Shown in pieces: positions 1 to 9,468 of a stretch of 64,000 bases of DNA. This stretch comes from Tiliqua scincoides. Taxonomy: Eukaryota > Chordata > Lepidosauria > Squamata > Scincidae. The notes under the pieces were generated by a model that had not been told where the DNA came from, made no database searches, and saw only the letters and a program-made list of their open reading frames with translations. The DNA lies in the NCBI RefSeq assembly GCF_035046505.1, contig NC_089829.1, forward strand, positions 9,945,396 through 10,009,395, in the 5' to 3' direction. Position numbers and translations under genes: made by a program. Each line of letters starts with the position of its first letter. The stretch's first letter is position 1.

Positions 1-100
1 TCCTGAAACCCCATTTTGGTCTCCTTCCTTTAGTACTACCATAACCAAGCCTAAGTACATGTCAATGAATTGATTGGTTGGACTTCTTTATACCTCACTC

Positions 101-273
101 AGGACCCCAAAATATCCAATTTTCCAGTGCCGCAGTGCTTATGGCGTATGCACTGCATCTTGTGGTGGGGCAGCAGTCACAGAGGCCTCCTTAACGCATG
201 GGAACATTTGTTCTCTTACCCCAGGGCTGCATTGTGGTTGCACCGGTGCTGGAAAGTTGGACAGGATTGGGCT
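101..273. mobile_element. Harbinger-like MITE, diverged copy
   Basis: Member of the family with inverted ends of the type CAATCCTATCCAA..CCAGCACCGGTGC. The right end (241-273) is well kept; the left end is diverged. The middle has the family's CACAGAGGCCTCCTTAA block. Confidence 0.7.
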
Positions 274-667
274 GTCAAATGTTAAAAAATATCAATGCAT
301 TTTTCAGGACTGACATAACAAACACCTGGACAAGTTTAAAAAAATCAGCAAATCAAAAATGGATAATAGCAGAAAAAACCATTTCAACCCAAAGAACTAA
401 AAGCCGTCTGAAACAGAAGTCTCTGAGGGCTTTCACAATTCACTTAATGTGTTGAAAAGCTTACTTGATCTCTTTCGGGAGAGAGCTGTACAAATGTTAC
501 ATATTCCTTCCCTGTTGGCTGTAGCTTCCACCATACGCCCCTACCTCTGTCTGTCTACCCAGCATTGAAATCCAGATTGGAAACGCCTTAGATTTGGACC
601 AAAGACTCAGACCCTGAGACAGTATATTAGACCAGTGTAGTCACAGTGATAGCACTATATTATAAAT

Positions 668-896
668 CAGTGGTTTTCAACGTTTTTCATCTCAACAAAT
701 ACTGACAGGGTGCAAAAATGGTCAAGGCACATCATTCGCTTTTTGATAAGTGATAAGAAGCACCATGCTGCTGGTGGGGGACTCACATCCCCCAATGACC
801 CTACTAATAAATGACCCTCCTCCAAATTCCAGCAGCACACCTGCAAACCATTCATGGCACATCAAAGTACCCTGGCACACTGCTTGAAAATTGCTG
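668..896. mobile_element. hAT-type MITE
   Basis: Terminal inverted repeats CAGTGGTTTTCAAC and (other end, reversed) CAGCAATTTTCAAGC. Flanked by an 8-bp target duplication, TTATAAAT (660-667) and TTATAGAT (897-904), one mismatch. The interior has the 'GGCACAC' repeats typical of this squamate hAT family. Confidence 0.85.
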
Positions 897-935
897 TTAT
901 AGATGCTTGCAGACAATATGCCCAGTCATTTAATG

Positions 936-1222
936 CAGGGATTCTCAAACTGTGGGTTGTTACCCAGTTTCAGGTGGGTCCTGAGTTGGGCCCTCCCACC
1001 TGCCCTTGCATCTGGTCAGCTCCACACTGGAGCCCTCTAGATGCAATTGGAGGCAGCCCTGGGTCTCTGCAGGCCTCCAGAAGCAGCCAGAAAGTCACTT
1101 CCGGTTTACTTCTGGGTTCATGAACCAGAAGCAACTTATTGCCAGAGAAGGAAGTAGACTACAGCATCCTCCTTGGCCAAAGAACAGGTGGGTCGTGACG
1201 GGGAGAACTTTGAGAACCCCTG
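936..1222. mobile_element. hAT-type MITE with perfect 8-bp target duplication
   Basis: Ends CAGGGATTCTCAAAC and, reversed, CAGGGGTTCTCAAAG. Perfect target duplication ATTTAATG at 928-935 and 1223-1230. No transposase frame. Confidence 0.88.
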
Positions 1223-1235
1223 ATTTAATGTATTA

Positions 1236-1414
1236 GGGCTCAATCCTATCCAGTTTTCCAGCACCGGTGCAGCTGTGCCAATGGGGCATGCACGACATCC
1301 TGTGATAGGGAGGTAGTCACAGAGGCCTCCTTAAGGTATGGGAACATTTGTTCCCTTACCTTGGTATTGTATTGCCGCTGCACCGGTGCTGGAAAATTGG
1401 ATACGATTGGGCCC
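1236..1414. mobile_element. Harbinger-like MITE, full copy
   Basis: 179 bp. Starts GGGCTCAATCCTATCCAGT and ends, reversed, GGGCCCAATCGTATCCAAT. The inverted ends run about 30 bp, into CCAGCACCGGTGCAGC. TTA target duplications at 1233-1235 and 1415-1417 suit PIF/Harbinger. No coding capacity. Confidence 0.82.
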
Positions 1415-1738
1415 TTAGATGTTTGGGCCTTTGCGTTTTCCCCTCTTTTTTGTACAACAGTTTCAAAATTTCAAGTACATTTTTTCTTCCATATGCGTGC
1501 ATACTCCATATAAGAGGAAGTGAAAACCAGGATGTCCAAAGATCACATGGAAAAAGACCTTCATTGAAGATCTAATGGTCATCAACCCATCATGGGATCA
1601 AGCCAAGGCTGCTGCAATTGACTGAGTATGATGGAAAGCGCCTACTGCCCAAAGTGCCAAATGGCGTGGGAGGATCTATGTGCACAGGTGAGCCTGAGGG
1701 GTCTTGCAAGATCTGCGCATAGCCCAACCAGTACATAC

Positions 1739-1952
1739 CTGGGTTGCGCTGTCCAGGATGCACATGGACTTCCACTGGTCTTATGTCAGCTGGATGCAAC
1801 TGTGGCTGATCACAGCCCCCATGCAGCAATGCTGCCAGGTCGTTCTGTCCAGTTTCTTGGAGGCACCAAATGAAAGCAGGGAATGCTCGTTTTCCTCGGG
1901 TCTGCAGGTCTGTGACCAGCTGTCTAGCCTGGTCTCTCCGAGTCCCTGCTCT
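1739..1952 (-). CDS. CASP9: CASP9 coding exon 2
   Basis: Acceptor ...TGTCTCCAG ends at 1953 and a GTATGT donor starts at 1738. 214 bp, ending with one base of the next codon. It encodes the C-terminal half of the CARD (RRDQARQL, FIWCLQETGQNDLAALL) and the start of the linker, which is poorly conserved. Confidence 0.93.
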
Positions 1953-4441
1953 CTGGAGACAACAAACAAACAAAACTATTCCTTTTTGGGCTCTCTCGAA
2001 AGCGCAGGGGGAAAGCAAGATTCCTCATGCCTTTGTGTTTTAAAATCCAAGCACACACATATTGGGGAAGAAAGTGAGAAAAAGGTGAATTAACAATGGC
2101 ATATCTAGAGTAGTCTTCAGAGTAGCCTCACCCAGAACAAACAGCCATCGTCTTCAGCTGAGGAGCTGGCCACACCTATATTTCACAGTGGTTCACAGTC
2201 ACTTTCATTGGTAGCACTAATTTGAGTTCCTTGCCCCAATCACCATCACTGAGAACTGCACTGTCCTCTTGCTTGACACCATACACTGGGACCAGCGGCA
2301 TCTCTTCTCTTTCAGCCACTGCTTGGTACCTTGCCTCACTGGTACACGGAGGGCCAGTCAAGCCCTCCTGGCACCTGCAGCAGCAAACCAAATGCCACCT
2401 GGTTTTACTTGGTGGGACATGGGCCTCCAACCACCCCTCACCGGTTCCCTGAATTTGAAATGGAAGAAGGAACAAAACTGAAGTGTGAAGGAGTCCTCCG
2501 CATTCCTTCTGTTTGCTGGATTTGAATTCAGAAAATGGGAACAGAGTGGGAGAGGCAGGAGGGACATGAAAAGAGGGCATTTAGCACACTGCCTCCAGTA
2601 CAAGGAGTCGGACTCTTTCCTGCTGTCGTGTCATGGTCCTTGGCACTGCCTGCAGATTTGCTCGGTTGGATTCACCTGCTTTCACAAAGGCTGGGTATAA
2701 ATATATAGTATTGAGCAACATAAGAAAAGTTTGCAGCAACCCTATTCCTCATCCTCCAGGGACCTGGGGAAGGGGTTTGTTACTGGCAGTGCTTTTAAGA
2801 AGCCAATATTTTTCAAGGGGACTTTAACCAAGTAGATACTTCACATCTGCCTCTCTAGGAGACTGAGAAGTTTGCCTAGGGACACCATGTCTAGGGCTGG
2901 CCCTCACCTTTCCGAAGAGCTACCTGAGAAGAGCATGTAGCTCACTTTGCATTATTAAGGCTACAATCCTCTGCAGGGTTGCCATGGGAGTAATTCCGAC
3001 TGGTGGGACCTACTTGTAAACACAGAGCTTAACAACACTCTAATATACCTTTCATATTTACAGAACTATTTTAAATCCTTAAAATTTTTTTTGATACATT
3101 TTGTTTTGAACCTACTTCTAAGAGTTTTGGGATGAAAGGAACCAGATCTTCTAAGGAGTCTCTAAAGCAGAAATAAGAGATGAAGAAATTTAAAGTTTGC
3201 TATTATCATAGCCTGAATGGGATGAGGTCCACACATGTGTGTGTTTGTGTGTGAGATCACTAGGGGCCCCATAGTAAGGGAACAAATGTTCCCATACCTT
3301 AAGGAGGCATCTGTGACTGCCGTCCCACCACAAGATGCAGTGCATGCCCCATTGGCACAGCTGCACCTGCACAGGAAATTGTAAAGGATTAAGCCCTAAG
3401 GCTGCAATTCTAGCCACACTTACCTGGGAATAAGACCCACTGGCAACGCTAAGGGGGTGCAGGAGGTGGGGGCCGCACCAGGTGACGCGCCGGGGGGGTG
3501 ACGTGCCCTGGAGGGAGGACGCACTAACTTCGCGGCTTCAGGAGCTACCCCATCATGCCATACGCCGTTGGATGCGGAATGTCCAGCGGAGTGCAATGTA
3601 AAAAACAGAATTGAAATAGCTCCTTTCCTTCAAAGGTTATGGCCAAAAAACCAGAAGACAAAAATGAATGGATCCCTTTGGAAAGTGAGCTGTATCGTGC
3701 ATTTACTCGTGAGTAGGCAAACTTGCCTTAGTGCATTAAAAGGGCAGGTGGAGAGGAATCCAAAAACACAAGAATGGTCCCGATCCAATGAATGCAGCTC
3801 CCAAAAACACAAAAAGGAGAAGGAGGTCCCTGCCTCTCTCCCAGTTGAACCTCTCTCCTATTGAACCGGAAACGAAGCCACGTGGCCGCATTTACTCCCG
3901 AGTAGGCATACTTGCCATAGTCCATTGGAAAGGGCAGGCTGAGAGGACTCCAAGGACATCAGAATGGTAATGATCCAATGAATGCAGCCCCCAAAAACAC
4001 AAAAGGGAGAAGGTCCCTCCCTCCCAGCCCTAAGGAAAGCGAAGCAGCTTAATGGTCATGTTTGCTTGCGAGTAGGCAGACGTGCCTTGGCTGCTGGTCA
4101 GGCCAGGCAAAGGAGAATGTGAGGACACCAGGATGGTCCCAATTCAATGGAGCTGGAGCACAAATGCTGTCAGCTGACAGAGCCTTGTTGACAGAGGTAT
4201 TCCCTTAAATGCACTATAATATAGATCGTCCGATACAATTGTAGAGCATAAATTATGGCTAAACTAATGATGCTATGCCAACAATAGCGGCATTTTTGAA
4301 ATCCTTGCAACAAAATCAGTAAAGAAACATCAAAATATGTAGATAAATATGAAATTGTTCAAATTTTGCTATCCAATTTTATTTTCAATGCCCTTACAGT
4401 GATTAGAAGTGCCAGCTTAGAAGGGAGGCATTCCCTCCTGC

Positions 4442-4481
<40 letters not shown>

Positions 4482-5804
4482 GGAATGCCTCTTTTAAGAT
4501 GGTGCCTGCTGCAGCCCATGCATGTGAGAAGGCAGCATTTTCTTCAGGGGATTTGGGTTTGCACACAACTATGTGGAAAGTACATTGATGAATTAAAGAA
4601 GTCTTCCCCACATGACAGCCCTGTCACTGACATGGTGTTGGTCACGTATGTGATAGTTCACAGAATGATATAATCAAGAGAGGCGGGACCCTGCCCCAAA
4701 GAATTCTCAATCTCAGTGGAAAAATAAAGCCACAGATCCATGCTCCTGACAGCCATGGGAAAGAATGGCCACTAGGCAGCAGTTCAGCAAGCTAAGACAT
4801 AAGAGATAAGAACAGCCTCACTGGATCAGGCCATAGGCCCATCTAGTCCAGCTTCCTGTATCTCACAGCGGCCCACCAAATGCCCCAGGGAGCACATCAG
4901 ACAACAGACACAACCTGCTTCCCAGTGCCCTCCCCTGCACCTGGCATTCTGACATAGCCCATTTCTAAAATCAGGAGGTTGCACATACACATCATGGCTT
5001 ATGACCCGTAATGGATTTTTCCTCCAGAAACTTGTCCAATCCCCTTGGCACCTGTCCAGACCAGATGCCATCACCACATCCTGTGGCAAGGAGTTCCACA
5101 GACCAACAACACGCTGAGTAAAGAAGTATTTTCTTTTGTCTGTTCTAACTCTCCCAACACTCAATTTTAGCGGATGTCCCCTGGTTCTGGTGTTATGTGA
5201 GAGTGTAAAGAGCATCTCCCTATCCACTCAGTCCATCCCCTGCATAATTTTGTATGTCTCAATCAAGTCCCCCCTCAGGCGTCTCTTTTCTAGGCTGAAG
5301 AGCCCCAAAAGCCGTAGCCTTCCCTCATAAGGAAGGTGCCCCAGCCGAGTAATCATCCTAGTTGCTCTCTTTTCCACCTTTTCCATTTCCACTATGCCTT
5401 TTTTGAGATGCGGCGACTAGAACTGGACACAATACTCCAGGTGTGGCCTTACCATCTATTTATAAGGGTCTTGTAAGACCCTTCGACTATAATGGGATTG
5501 ACTTTTGAGTAGACGTGGCTAGGATGAGCCCAATCCTAGGCATGTCTACTCAGAAGTAAATCCCACTGTAGTGAATGGGTCTTGCTCCCAGGTAAGCATG
5601 GAGAGGATCGCAGCCTTAGTTCCTGCACTTTGCCAACAGGAGAGGGCAGCCCCATCCAGAACAAAGCCCCACCTGGATCTCCTCGGTCATGTCCTGGCTG
5701 AAGATTCCCTGCTGCACCAGCAGATCCCAGAGTGGCTCCACTCGCATCTCCTGCACCAGGCGCAGCCGGTTGCGCTGCAACACCCGCCGCTGCTCCTCCT
5801 CCAT
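1739..5804 (-). CDS. CASP9: Caspase-9, 5' part of the gene (CARD exons only)
   Basis: Initiator caspase of the mitochondrial apoptosis pathway; its N-terminal CARD binds APAF1 in the cytosolic apoptosome. Two coding exons are seen: 5673-5804 (44 codons, phase 0) and 1739-1952. The translation starts MEEEQRRVLQRNRLRLVQEM and continues RAGTRRDQARQLVTDLQTRG, aligning with human MDEADRRLLRRCRLRLVEEL and RAGSGSRRDQARQLIIDLET. The intron falls after the codon for Gln44 in an EEIQ motif, as recalled for human. After the CARD comes a diverged, His/Pro-rich linker. The peptidase exons with the QACGG motif are not in the window and must lie left of base 1. The gene is head to head with DNAJC16, as in mammals. 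The start is the first ATG after the promoter and matches the family N-terminus. Identity is firm; the gene is cut by the window edge. Confidence 0.95.
2440..2575. repeat. Foldback-family repeat copy
   Basis: Two roughly mirrored blocks, TTTGAAATGGAAGAAGGAAC (from about 2455) and TTCAGAAAATGGGAACAGAG (from about 2527), around a short centre. They share the motif of the palindromic family seen best at 30765-30907. Confidence 0.45.
3255..3405. mobile_element. Harbinger-like MITE, worn copy
   Basis: Carries the family's internal block (AAGGGAACAAATGTTCCC, about 3278-3295, then CTTAAGGAGGC) and CCCATTGGCACAGCTGCACC near 3350-3370. The ends are decayed. Confidence 0.65.
3640..4165. repeat. Tandem array, about 2.5-3 units of 170-189 bp
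   Basis: Units start with a TTTACTCnnGAGTAGGCA motif at about 3702, 3891 and 4061 (spacing 189 and 170 bp). Each has AGAATGGTnnnGATCCAATG and CCCAAAAACACAAAA blocks. Units differ by many substitutions, so this is an old or degraded satellite-like array. Confidence 0.75.
4425..4491. repeat. (GA)n microsatellite inside a 14-bp perfect inverted repeat
   Basis: GAGGCATTCCCTCC at 4425-4438 and its exact reverse complement at 4478-4491 flank about 36 bp of (GA)n. It could fold into a hairpin with a GA loop. Confidence 0.85.
4799..5463 (-). mobile_element. CR1-clade LINE, 3' fragment
   Basis: Matches, in reverse, the C-terminal ORF2 part and 3' end of the CR1 at 44404-46708. The minus-strand translation has SHNTRTRGHPLKLSVGRVRT and FFTQRVVGLWNSLPQDVV. 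It ends with the family's TTCTTAT tail at 4799-4812. It is more diverged than the two copies near 45-48 kb, with an altered frame after DVVMAS. Confidence 0.85.
5483..5613. mobile_element. Hairpin MITE, one full copy and one half copy
   Basis: The full copy (about 5528-5613) has the family pattern GCCCAATCCTAGGCATGTCT...ACTCAGAAGTAA...CAATGGG-like centre...CTCCCAGG...GGATCGCAGCC. A reversed half copy abuts it at 5486-5530. Confidence 0.65.
5673..5804 (-). CDS. CASP9: CASP9 coding exon 1
   Basis: ATG at 5802-5804 (minus strand). 44 codons end with Gln at a GTGGGG donor (5672-5671). It encodes the first helices of the CARD, including VEPLWDLLVQQGIFSQDM. Confidence 0.94.
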
Positions 5805-5935
5805 CGCCCCACCAGGGCAAGGTAGGAGCAGGGAACACCCCCAGCGCTGCTTCTTCCGGGCTCAGAGAGAGAGACGCCCCCTTGGGCCCCGCCTCTGACG
5901 TCACAGCCCATAAAAGGGCATCTGGGCAATCTTTT
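5805..5935 (-). promoter_or_regulatory. CASP9: CASP9 proximal promoter and 5' UTR
   Basis: GC-rich stretch just upstream of the CASP9 ATG on the minus strand. It contains a perfect CRE palindrome TGACGTCA (5896-5903), a GC box (5887-5893) and a TTTTATGG A/T-rich element (about 5908-5915). Positions relative to the ATG (about 90-110 bp) fit a core promoter. Promoter activity is inferred. Confidence 0.6.
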
Positions 5936-5950
5936 CCAGGGAGCCAGTCC

Positions 5951-6425
5951 TATGGGGGCTGGGGATAAGAATAGGCCCTCAGTTTGGCTGTACTTGTTGT
6001 AAGAGGCGACTAAACAGCCACCGGGTAGATGGGACTCGTCAGCCTGGGAAGGCAGCTCATCTGAGAGAAGGAAAACTCTGATCCCAAACCTCCACTGCCT
6101 TGTGGCTACATCCAGTTATGGAAAAGGCTTCAGGAGTCAACCTCGAGGCAAAATCCGGAGCCGGAGTCCCTGAGGCAGTTCATGGCTGAACACAGTCACG
6201 TTCTGGCAACTCCTGTGACGCCGCTGGAACCAACATATTGGCCTCTGCCTTTCCATTGGACCATTTCAGCGACGTGGAGAGGGGGGATTTGCTGCATGGG
6301 TAACAGCCTATCCTCCATACCTACTTTACCCAGGCTTCGCGCACTGGACAGGACACTTTGTTCCAGAACCACCATTCAGAGCGTGACACCATAGTCTTCT
6401 GAGACTGAAGGATGCCAACAACAAG
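5951..6425 (+). mobile_element. Unclassified ~480-bp retroposon, copy 1
   Basis: Near full-length member of a family also found at 12311-12788, 20533-20941 and 7969-8066. Starts GGGGGCTGGGGATAAGAATA and ends GAAGGATGCCAACAACAA. Copies are 5' truncated to different extents and end in a short CAA-rich tail, which indicates retroposition. I do not recognise a coding frame or a tRNA head. Confidence 0.75.
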
Positions 6426-6439
6426 TCCTATTGAGCACA

Positions 6440-6951
6440 AGGGACTTGACTTCTGAGCAGACTTGCCTAGGATTGCGCTCTCAGAGCCCAATCCTATGCA
6501 TGTCTACTCAGAAGTAAGTTCCATTAGAGTCAATGGTACTTACTCCCAGGAAAGTGTGGATAGGATGGGGCTGTCAGTCTTTCCCATCTGCAGTACAGGG
6601 ACAATAATCCCTATGGAGCTCCCAAGCTTTTCAAAAAGACAACAGCCAAACAAAAACTTGGTACTGACTGACAGCCCAAGCCTAGGCATGTCTACTCAGA
6701 AGTAAGTCACATTTTAGTCAATGGGGCTTACTCCCAGGGAAGTGTGGATAGGATGGCAGCCCTAGAGCCCAATTCTATGCATGTCTACTCAGAAGTAAGT
6801 CACATATTATAGTCAATGGGACTTACTCTCAGGGAAGTGTGGATAGGATGGCAGCCCTAGAGCCCAATCCTATTCATAACTACTCAGAAGTAAGTCACAT
6901 TATAATCAATGGGGCTTACTCTCAAGGATGTGTGGGTAGCATGGCCGTCTA
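6440..6951. repeat. Tandem array of hairpin MITE copies
   Basis: Three adjoining units of about 91-95 bp (6673-6763, 6764-6858, 6859-6951) follow a separate copy (6486-6573) and a reversed fragment (6440-6485). Each unit reads CCAATCCTAnnCATGTCTAC, then TCAGAAGTAAGT, a TCAATGGGRCTTACTC turn and GTGTGGATAGGATGGCAGCC. The three adjoining units share AAGTCACAT in place of AAGTYCCAT, so they arose by local duplication. Confidence 0.8.
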
Positions 6952-7136
6952 AGTGCTTCTTAGCATGTCAAACTTGCTCATAAATTCTAGCCCAGTAGTT
7001 TCATGCTGAAGGCTCCTTTAGAATTATTTTGCAGAATAATGATGACTTCTAGGTCAGGCTGACCAAAAGAAAAAGTGTGTGACTTGACTTGGGGGGATTG
7101 CTGTCCCCCCTGCTTGGGGGTATGTGAGGAGATTCA

Positions 7137-7303
7137 GGGCCCAGTCCTATCCAAGTTTCCAGCACTGATGTGGCCATGCCAATGAGGCATCCACTGCAGT
7201 GGTGGGGTGGTCACAGAGGCCTCCTCAAGGTAAGGGAATGTTTGTTCCTTCACCTAGGGGCTGCACTGTTGCTGGAAATCTGGATAGGACTGGGCCCTGA
7301 GGC
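7137..7303. mobile_element. Harbinger-like MITE
   Basis: Starts GGGCCCAGTCCTATCCAAG and ends with its inverse, GGATAGGACTGGGCCC. The interior has GGTCACAGAGGCCTCCT. The flanks are TCA/TGA rather than TTA, so the target duplication is not clear here. Confidence 0.75.
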
Positions 7304-7304
7304 A

Positions 7305-7945
7305 TCTTGTGGGCCCCTGTGAGATGCAAGAGGCTGGACTAGATGGACCCTTGGCCTGATCCAGCTCTTGGGGCTCTTCTTATACATTCCTGCTAAACAT
7401 TCTGGCGCTAACTCTTAGTCTTGTGTTGTTATGCATGTGTCATTAGTCTGTGGAACTCCTTGCCACAGGATGTAGCGATGACTTCATGTGTGCTCCCCGA
7501 GGTGTCTGGCGGGCCCCTGTGAGATGCAGGAGGCTGCACTAGATGGGCCCTTGGCCTGATCCAGCCCTTGGGGCTCTCCTTATGAAATCAAGCTGCCCCG
7601 ATCAGCTTGCCTAGGGTGGCCTTTTCAGTCCATGCGCATGAAGTAACTGCAGGGTCTTCCTTTTATACCCCCCTCCACTTCCTCCATGAATCCCTCTGGA
7701 GACTGTAAGCTCCTTGGGGCAGAGCCCTGCCCGCCATCCTTGAGCCACCAGAGACTAATCCAGGACACTATTGGGGTGGAAGGGGTGTGTGAGCCTTCTG
7801 GGCGAGGAGGGCTGCACACACCAGTCCAGGGCACAGGGGTCTTGGTGCTCCCTCAGGCACCTGGGGGGCCTTTGTGGGATGCAGAAGGCTGCACTGGATG
7901 CACTGCCCTTTGACCTGAACCAGCAGGGCTCTTCTGATGCACCAA
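7305..7945 (+). mobile_element. Three stacked CR1-clade 3' ends
   Basis: Three blocks with CTGNACTAGATGGNCCCTTGGCCTGATCCAGC-like tails at about 7305-7385, 7440-7585 and 7846-7945. The middle one still encodes LWNSLPQDV. Short 5'-truncated LINE tails, all in the same orientation. Confidence 0.65.
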
Positions 7946-7968
7946 CCCAGAAGCACTCATTGAGTGTG

Positions 7969-8066
7969 ATTCTTGTTGTTGGCATCCTTCAGTCTCGGAA
8001 GACCATGGTGTCACGCTCTGAATGGTGGTTTTGGAACAGAGTGTCCTCTCCAGTGCGCGAAGCCTG
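7969..8066 (-). mobile_element. Unclassified ~480-bp retroposon, 3' fragment (copy 4)
   Basis: Matches the last ~98 bp of the family in reverse (TTGTTGTTGGCATCCTTCAG at the tail side). It stops about 70 bp before the NRF1-type site of the DNAJC16 promoter. Confidence 0.75.
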
Positions 8067-8099
8067 TTCGTTCCACCACCCGCAGCTCGGATTGAACCC

Positions 8100-8420
8100 C
8101 CTTTTCGAAACTACCTTCGAGTCGGCTCAGGTACCGCGCATGCGCAAACCGCCTCCTGAGGTGGCCAGCCCCTTTTTTCCCACAAGGCACCGCGGGCCGA
8201 GGAGCCGCTCTGGCCCGGCAGAAGCGTGAGCTCTATGGTTTCCCCCCACCCCGCGACGGGAGGTGGGATCTCGAGTCGGAGCGGAAGTAATCGTTCGCTG
8301 CGCCGTCTCTATGGTGACGGTGGGCAGAGGCGGGGCTGCTGAGCCGGAAGTGGGGACCGGGGAGACAGGAGCCGAGGGTGGGTATTGCGGCTCCCCCCTC
8401 CCTAACAGCCCCCCCTTAGG
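8100..8420 (+). promoter_or_regulatory. DNAJC16: CpG-rich promoter, probable DNAJC16 5' UTR exon
   Basis: CpG-dense block with an NRF1-type palindrome GCGCATGCGC (8136-8145), ETS-type CCGGAAGT (8344-8351) and GCGGAAGT (about 8281-8288). A possible 5' UTR exon would end at 8377 before GTGGGT. The coding part begins with a splice acceptor just before the ATG at 14071, so an upstream untranslated exon is expected, and this is the only CpG-rich candidate between it and CASP9. The start site is not determined. Confidence 0.55.
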
Positions 8421-8509
8421 TGCCCCCTCCTTCCCCATGGCGTGGGGGGAGCGTTGTGTGAGAGACCCCATGAGTCACGTGACTGGGGAGTGACACCTAC
8501 CCCCCGCCC

Positions 8510-8700
8510 TGCTTCTCCTGTGTGGGTTGAGAGAGGGGGTGAAGTGGGGGAGGGGGGTGAAGTCCTGTGAGGGAGGGGCTATGGGGTCCCTGGGGGAGGG
8601 GCAATACGGAGGTGACAGCTCAGGAGAGGAGGGTGGGAAGGGGCTTCCTGGGTGGGGGTTACTGGAAGGGGAGGGGCTTCCTGGGTGGGGGTGACAGGTT
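8510..8700. repeat. G-rich tract with a short tandem repeat
   Basis: Many GGGG runs on the plus strand. A unit of about 33 bp containing GGGGCTTCCTGGGTGGGGGT occurs twice (about 8638-8660 and 8672-8693). It could form G-quadruplexes. It lies just downstream of the DNAJC16 promoter. Confidence 0.6.
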
Positions 8701-9114
8701 GTGCGGTCCTTGTCTGCATGCATGTGCAAGCGTGTGCATATGTGTGCGTGTTCACGCCAGGGACCCAAGCACCCACAACCCACAGCGGTGGCGCTTCTCG
8801 AAGGACTCCAGCGGGGAGGCTCTGCCTCACCCGCCTCCCCACCCACCACAGGTCACTGGTTCACACTCATGTGCCTGTGGAGCTCTGTGCTGGGCAGTGC
8901 ACAGGCGCCCCTCGCGACAGAGAGGACTCGCCACTGTGGTAATTGAGTGGAACCTCCATGGGCAGGGGCAGTCTACCTCTGAGAGCCAGGTAGGTGGCAG
9001 GGAACAGCTGCTGATGCCTTCATGCCTTGCCTGATCATGGAAACAAATGGCCAACCACCATCACACCATCACAAGCCTGCTGCTGGCTGAGGAGGAGGAT
9101 TAGTGTTCTTATTA

Positions 9115-9271
9115 GGGCACAGTCCTAACCAACTTTCCAGCACTGACGTAAGGTCAATGCAACTCTAAGGTGGGAACAAACATTGCCTGACCTTGAGGAG
9201 CCCTTCTTGACTGCCCCCCCAACTGCACATGCTCCACTGGCACAGCTGGAAAATTGGTTAGGATTGTGCCG
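9115..9271. mobile_element. Harbinger-like MITE with TTA target duplication
   Basis: Left end GGGCACAGTCCTAACCAAC; right end reversed CGGCACAATCCTAACCAAT. TTA at 9112-9114 and 9272-9274. The middle carries the family's GGGAACAAACATT-like block. Confidence 0.8.
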
Positions 9272-9468
9272 TTAGTGTTGTTATTAGTGGTTTTCTGTGC
9301 CACTTTTCTGCCCATGGCGGCCCTTCAGGACGTCTTGTGGTAAAAACAAAGTACAGAAGTGAAATGACTTGAAAATGAAATGACTAAAAACCGCAGTAGA
9401 AGGTTTGTTTGTGTTTATGTTCCTGTGTTGTTCACTCTGTGGTCTCAACAACAAAACAGTCAGTTTAA

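Larger units (their letters stand above)
1..1738. other. CASP9 intron 2 (partial), mostly repeats
   Basis: Holds a Harbinger-like MITE, two hAT MITEs and a second Harbinger-like MITE, listed separately. Stretches 1-100, 274-667 and 1418-1738 show nothing I recognise. No CASP9 exon 3 is visible. Confidence 0.7.
1953..5672. other. CASP9 intron 1, repeat-filled
   Basis: Contains a foldback-family copy (about 2440-2575), pieces of hairpin MITE (2962-3022 and 3405-3452), a Harbinger-like MITE (3255-3405), a three-unit tandem array (3640-4165), a GA microsatellite inside an inverted repeat (4425-4491), a CR1 3' fragment (4799-5463) and hairpin MITE copies (5483-5613). About 1960-2430, 2580-2960 and 4200-4420 hold nothing recognised. 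Confidence 0.65.

Noticed and set aside
2176-2580. Minus-strand open frame as a CASP9 exon
   Set aside because: It lies between exons 1 and 2, which join in frame without it. It overlaps a foldback repeat and has no caspase similarity.
8567-9034. Overlapping open frames in the G-rich tract downstream of the DNAJC16 promoter
   Set aside because: Low-complexity GC-rich DNA is poor in stop codons. Frames are open on both strands with no recognisable protein.
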